A stretch of 17,217 nt of DNA from Palsa-504 sp050013055 (GTDB taxonomy: Bacteria > Actinomycetota > Actinomycetes > Streptosporangiales > Streptosporangiaceae). This document shows, in pieces, positions 15,328 through 17,217 of this stretch. Made by a program: the position numbers and the translations under genes. Each line of letters opens with the position of its first letter. The first letter of the stretch is position 1. The notes under the pieces were generated by a model. That model did not search any database and had not been told where the DNA came from. It saw nothing but the letters and a program-made list of their open reading frames with translations. Where the stretch lies: assembly GCA_050013055.1 (NCBI GenBank), contig JBEKGC010000091.1, positions 1 to 17,217 on the forward strand, written 5' to 3'.

Positions 15328-16203
15328 CTATGATCTGCGCCGTTCGTCCTCCCCGGACGGGAGAAAATCGCGGACGTGCTCCCGCGCCCAGTCCCTGAAG
15401 GTGCGGGCCTGGGCGCCGGTGATCTCCTCGACGGTGTGCGTGACCAGCTCGGGCCGGTCGATCAGCTGGGACCAGTAGGCCATGGCATGGTCGGCGAACG
15501 CGTGATCGCCCGCGATGGCGGCCAGCTGCTCTCGCACCGCCGCCGGGGAGGCTTCTTCCCAGCGCGCGGGCAGGCCGGTGACCTCGCCGATGATGCGGAC
15601 CTGATCGGCCTGGGTCACGGCTTCCGGGCCGGTCAGGACATAGCTCGCGCCCGCATGCTGGCCATCGGTCAGGACCCGCACCGCGACGTCGGCGATGTCG
15701 CGCTCGTGGATGAGCGACCTGGCCGCCTGGCCGTAGACCCAGCTGACCACGCCCGTGGAGCGGATCTGGTCCGCCCACGCCAGCGTGTTAGCGGCGAAGC
15801 CGCCGGCCCGCAGGAAGGTCCATTCCGCCGCATGCTGCCTGATGGCCTGCTCGACCTGGCCCCACACGCCGTTTTCTTCCGGCCGCGCGCCATCGTGCAC
15901 GGAGCTCGCCGACAGGTAGACAACCCGGCGGACCTGCCCCGCGATGGCTCTCACCGCCGCTTCCGCGCCCTCGGCGGCGAGGAAGGGCCAGAGCAGGAAG
16001 GCCGCATCGGCACCTGCGGCCGCGTTACGCACCGAGTCCGGGTCGGTCAGGTCGCCGCGGACAGCGCTGACGCCGGCCGGCAGCCGGGGCGAAGACGGAT
16101 CACGGGTCAAGGCACGGACGGTGATGCCCCCCTGCGTCAGCTGCGCTGCGACGTGGTGACCGACGTTTCCTGTGGCTCCGCTGACAAGGATTGTTTGCGT
16201 CAT
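15328..16203 (-). CDS. NmrA-type NAD(P)-binding oxidoreductase (SDR-a family)
   Basis: Atypical short-chain dehydrogenase of 291 aa, similar to NmrA/quinone-oxidoreductase-like proteins. The Rossmann motif GATGNVG is at 9-15, followed by VRALTRDP (~29-36) as the NADP-discriminating segment, RGDLTDPDSV (~49-58) and VYLSASSVHD. The usual catalytic Tyr-x-x-x-Lys is not apparent, as in other NmrA-like proteins, several of which sense the NADP/NADPH ratio or reduce quinones. ATG 16203 was preferred over ATG 16227, because the longer frame would start inside the dyad operator. A promoter-like arrangement with a 20-base dyad lies directly upstream. Its neighbours are a SoxR-type regulator (divergent) and an Acg-like nitroreductase (downstream). 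Confidence 0.85.
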   Translation of the reverse strand: MTQTILVSGATGNVGHHVAAQLTQGGITVRALTRDPSSPRLPAGVSAVRGDLTDPDSVRNAAAGADAAFLLWPFLAAEGAEAAVRAIAGQVRRVVYLSASSVHDGARPEENGVWGQVEQAIRQHAAEWTFLRAGGFAANTLAWADQIRSTGVVSWVYGQAARSLIHERDIADVAVRVLTDGQHAGASYVLTGPEAVTQADQVRIIGEVTGLPARWEEASPAAVREQLAAIAGDHAFADHAMAYWSQLIDRPELVTHTVEEITGAQARTFRDWAREHVRDFLPSGEDERRRS

Positions 16204-16209
16204 GATCGC

Positions 16210-16240
16210 AGCCTGCAACTTAAACAAAGGTTTAAGTCAA
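16210..16240 (-). promoter_or_regulatory. Candidate MerR/SoxR-type promoter-operator of the NmrA gene
   Basis: On the minus strand TTGACT (16240-16235) is a good -35 and CAGGCT (16215-16210) a weak -10, separated by 19 bases instead of the usual 17. A perfect dyad, ACTTAAAC-N4-GTTTAAGT (16218-16237), fills that spacer and overlaps the end of the -35. From memory of the E. coli soxS promoter, the dyad centre sits at the same place relative to the -35. The -10 ends six bases before the ATG, implying a very short or absent leader. That SoxR is the protein bound here is inference; the half-site differs from the classic CCTCAAG. Confidence 0.55.
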
Positions 16241-16245
16241 GCTAG

Positions 16246-16275
16246 TGCTCCGTCAAGTAATGCTCCGTCAAGTAA
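16246..16275. repeat. Two exact 15-base tandem repeats next to the nmrA operator
   Basis: TGCTCCGTCAAGTAA occurs at 16246-16260 and 16261-16275. Each copy holds a TTGACG on the minus strand (16256-16251 and 16271-16266), so with the -35 at 16240-16235 there are three TTGAC hexamers about 15-16 bases apart pointing toward nmrA. Confidence 0.8.
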
Positions 16276-16339
16276 CGTTCGCCGATCTACCCGGCGGTGA
16301 GTAGCAGCGTCCGGGCAGCGGCTGACCGCCAGGGTAACC

Positions 16340-16390
16340 CCGCCCGCCGTCCCGCGAACCTCGCCTGCCGTCCCGCGAACCCCGCCCGCC
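16340..16390. repeat. 21-base GC-rich tandem repeat in the nmrA-soxR intergenic region
   Basis: Two full units (16340-16360 and 16361-16381) match at 19 of 21 bases and share GCCGTCCCGCGAACC. A partial third unit follows to ~16390. The surrounding sequence up to the palindromic element at 16432 is C-rich and noncoding in appearance. The rest of the 350-base gap between 16204 and 16554 has no supported gene. Confidence 0.85.
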
Positions 16391-16431
16391 CCATCCCTCA
16401 CGCCCGTACGACCCGGCCGCCCCTCGCGAAC

Positions 16432-16490
16432 AACAACGATGTTCCATCGTGGTTGTCCCAGCAACAGCAATGGTCCATCGTCGTGGTTGG
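16432..16490. repeat. Double palindromic repeat element, copy B (nmrA-soxR intergenic)
   Basis: A diverged copy of the element at 6544-6602, same orientation, 45 of 59 bases identical without gaps. Unit one (16431-16455) has arms CAACAACGATG and CATCGTGGTTG with one mismatch around TTC. Unit two (~16462-16489) is less perfect around TGGTCCA. The 31-base distance between units and the GTCC at the start of the spacer are kept. Confidence 0.85.
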
Positions 16491-16541
16491 AATCGGGGCC
16501 GGCCGCGGCTGGAGCGGGGCAGACGTTACTTGCGACGGCAT

Positions 16542-16547
16542 TAGGCT
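16542..16547 (+). promoter_or_regulatory. Candidate -10 box for a leaderless soxR transcript
   Basis: TAGGCT fits the actinobacterial TANNNT -10 and ends seven bases before the ATG at 16555. No ribosome-binding sequence lies between them. The -35 region at the expected distance has no clear match. Confidence 0.35.
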
Positions 16548-16554
16548 AGCGACC

Positions 16555-17217
16555 ATGTCACCTCCCCCGGCCGAGCTGATCGGGGAGCTGGCCGAGCGGA
16601 GCGGGGTTTCCGCTTCGGCACTGCGGTTCTACGAGCGTGAAGGGCTTATTTACAGCCGCCGGACGGCTGGCCATCAGCGCAGGTACCATCGCACGACGCT
16701 GCGTCGGGTGGCGTTCATCCGGGCTTCGCAGACCGTCGGCATCCCGCTGTCTGTGATCGGCGAGGTGCTGGCCTTCCTGCCGAAGGACACCCCGCCCACC
16801 CGGGCGTTCTGGGTCCGCGCCGCACAGTGCTGGCGCGAGGCGCTCGATGACCGGATCGCCAGGATGGAGCGGCTCCGTGACCGGTTCACCCGGTGCATCG
16901 GCTGCGGCTGCCTGTCGTTTTCCGAGTGCGCCCTGGTCAACCCGGACGACCAGCTCGCCGAGCGGGGCCCAGGACCTCACCTGCTCGACCCGGGCGCGGG
17001 ATCGTTACTGAGCGGTGTAGCCTCCGTCCACCAGGTGATAGCTGCCGGTGATGAACGAGGCGGCGTCGGAGGCCAGGAAGACCACAAGCGCGGCGACCTC
17101 CTCCGATGTACCGAGCCGTCCGAGAGCGTGCTTGCTCGCGATGAACGCCCGGGCCTGCTCGTCGAGGTTCGCGTCGATGAGCGGCGTGGCGATGAAGCCG
17201 GGGCCGACCGCGTTGAC
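16555..17217 (+). CDS. soxR: SoxR-type redox-sensing MerR family regulator, open to the right edge
   Basis: Dimeric MerR-family activator with a [2Fe-2S] cluster that switches on target promoters when oxidised by redox-cycling compounds. The winged helix-turn-helix is at ~6-70 (IGELAERSGVSASALRFYER and EGLIYSRRTAGHQRRYH), then the dimerisation helix (~85-112), then the diagnostic cluster motif CIGCGCLSFSEC with C114, C117, C119 and C125 in the SoxR spacing C-x2-C-x-C-x5-C. NPDDQLAERGPGPHLL matches the usual SoxR ending at ~145. The frame then has no stop: it continues at least 74 more codons to the window edge, the last 71 of them antisense to the dehydrogenase gene. Either the protein has an unusual tail or a frameshift removed its stop. 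No ribosome-binding site precedes the ATG. In Streptomyces SoxR controls a few oxidoreductase and transport genes, which fits the divergent nmrA. Confidence 0.9.
   Translation, partial: MSPPPAELIGELAERSGVSASALRFYEREGLIYSRRTAGHQRRYHRTTLRRVAFIRASQTVGIPLSVIGEVLAFLPKDTPPTRAFWVRAAQCWREALDDRIARMERLRDRFTRCIGCGCLSFSECALVNPDDQLAERGPGPHLLDPGAGSLLSGVASVHQVIAAGDERGGVGGQEDHKRGDLLRCTEPSESVLARDERPGLLVEVRVDERRGDEAGADRVD
17005..17217 (-). CDS. Short-chain dehydrogenase/reductase, C-terminal end, runs off the right edge
   Basis: Only the last 70 residues and the TAA stop are in the window. They match the C-terminal part of classical SDR oxidoreductases: NAVGPGFIATPLID (the PG motif after the catalytic Tyr/Lys), LGRLGTSEEVAALVVFLASD, ASFITGSYHLVDGGYTAQ with the typical G-x-x-x-x-VDGG end. 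The Rossmann fold and catalytic residues lie beyond the edge, so the substrate cannot be suggested. It converges on soxR, whose open frame covers this whole segment antisense. Confidence 0.92.
   Translation of the reverse strand, partial: VNAVGPGFIATPLIDANLDEQARAFIASKHALGRLGTSEEVAALVVFLASDAASFITGSYHLVDGGYTAQ

Noticed and set aside
16237..16470. Minus-strand 77-codon open frame between nmrA and soxR
   Set aside because: It is made of the 21-base and 15-base tandem repeats and part of the palindromic element; its translation is repetitive, and no ribosome-binding site was noted.

Overview
The window is very GC-rich DNA (about 70% by eye, not computed) with GTG starts and long spurious open frames on every strand. 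Together with a HrdB/SigA-type principal sigma factor, a PAS-GAF-SpoIIE phosphatase, an Acg-type nitroreductase and a SoxR-like regulator, this points to an actinomycete chromosome. I cannot name the genus.

Layout, left to right. (1) On the minus strand, 1-998 is the N-terminal part of the principal sigma factor. Upstream of it and in the same direction lies a PAS/GAF/PP2C phosphatase (1120-3360). (2) A divergent gene for a 530-aa protein of unknown function follows (3655-5247, +). Its end overlaps by a few bases the end of a fused 5-oxoprolinase (5244-9023, -). The oxoprolinase lies 11 bases downstream of a membrane-anchored protein with two CbxX/CfxQ-type AAA+ modules (9035-11491, -), and the two probably form one operon. 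(3) Across a 331-base gap, a metal-dependent amidohydrolase of the prolidase-like group (11823-13073, +) overlaps tail-to-tail with a GNAT acetyltransferase (13057-13545, -). The decayed remains of a DoxX gene come next (13600-13918, +). (4) The right end looks like a redox-response neighbourhood: an Acg-like nitroreductase (13943-15253, -), an NmrA-type NAD(P)-binding protein (15328-16203, -), a SoxR-type [2Fe-2S] MerR regulator (16555 onward, +) and the C-terminal end of a short-chain dehydrogenase (17005-17217, -).

The most interesting structure is not a gene. A 59-base element made of two head-to-tail 23-25-base palindromes occurs twice, about 10 kb apart and in the same orientation. One copy sits inside the 5-oxoprolinase reading frame, in an extra low-complexity stretch of about 50 residues. 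The other lies between nmrA and soxR. An ungapped hand alignment gives 45 of 59 identical bases. GC-rich tandem repeats lie beside both copies. Several other large genes carry short in-frame tandem repeats in their linkers.

The nmrA gene is preceded by a perfect 8+8 dyad inside a 19-base promoter spacer. This is the arrangement used by MerR/SoxR activators, so the neighbouring SoxR-like protein is the natural candidate regulator. I saw no tRNA, rRNA, CRISPR array, insertion sequence or phage gene.
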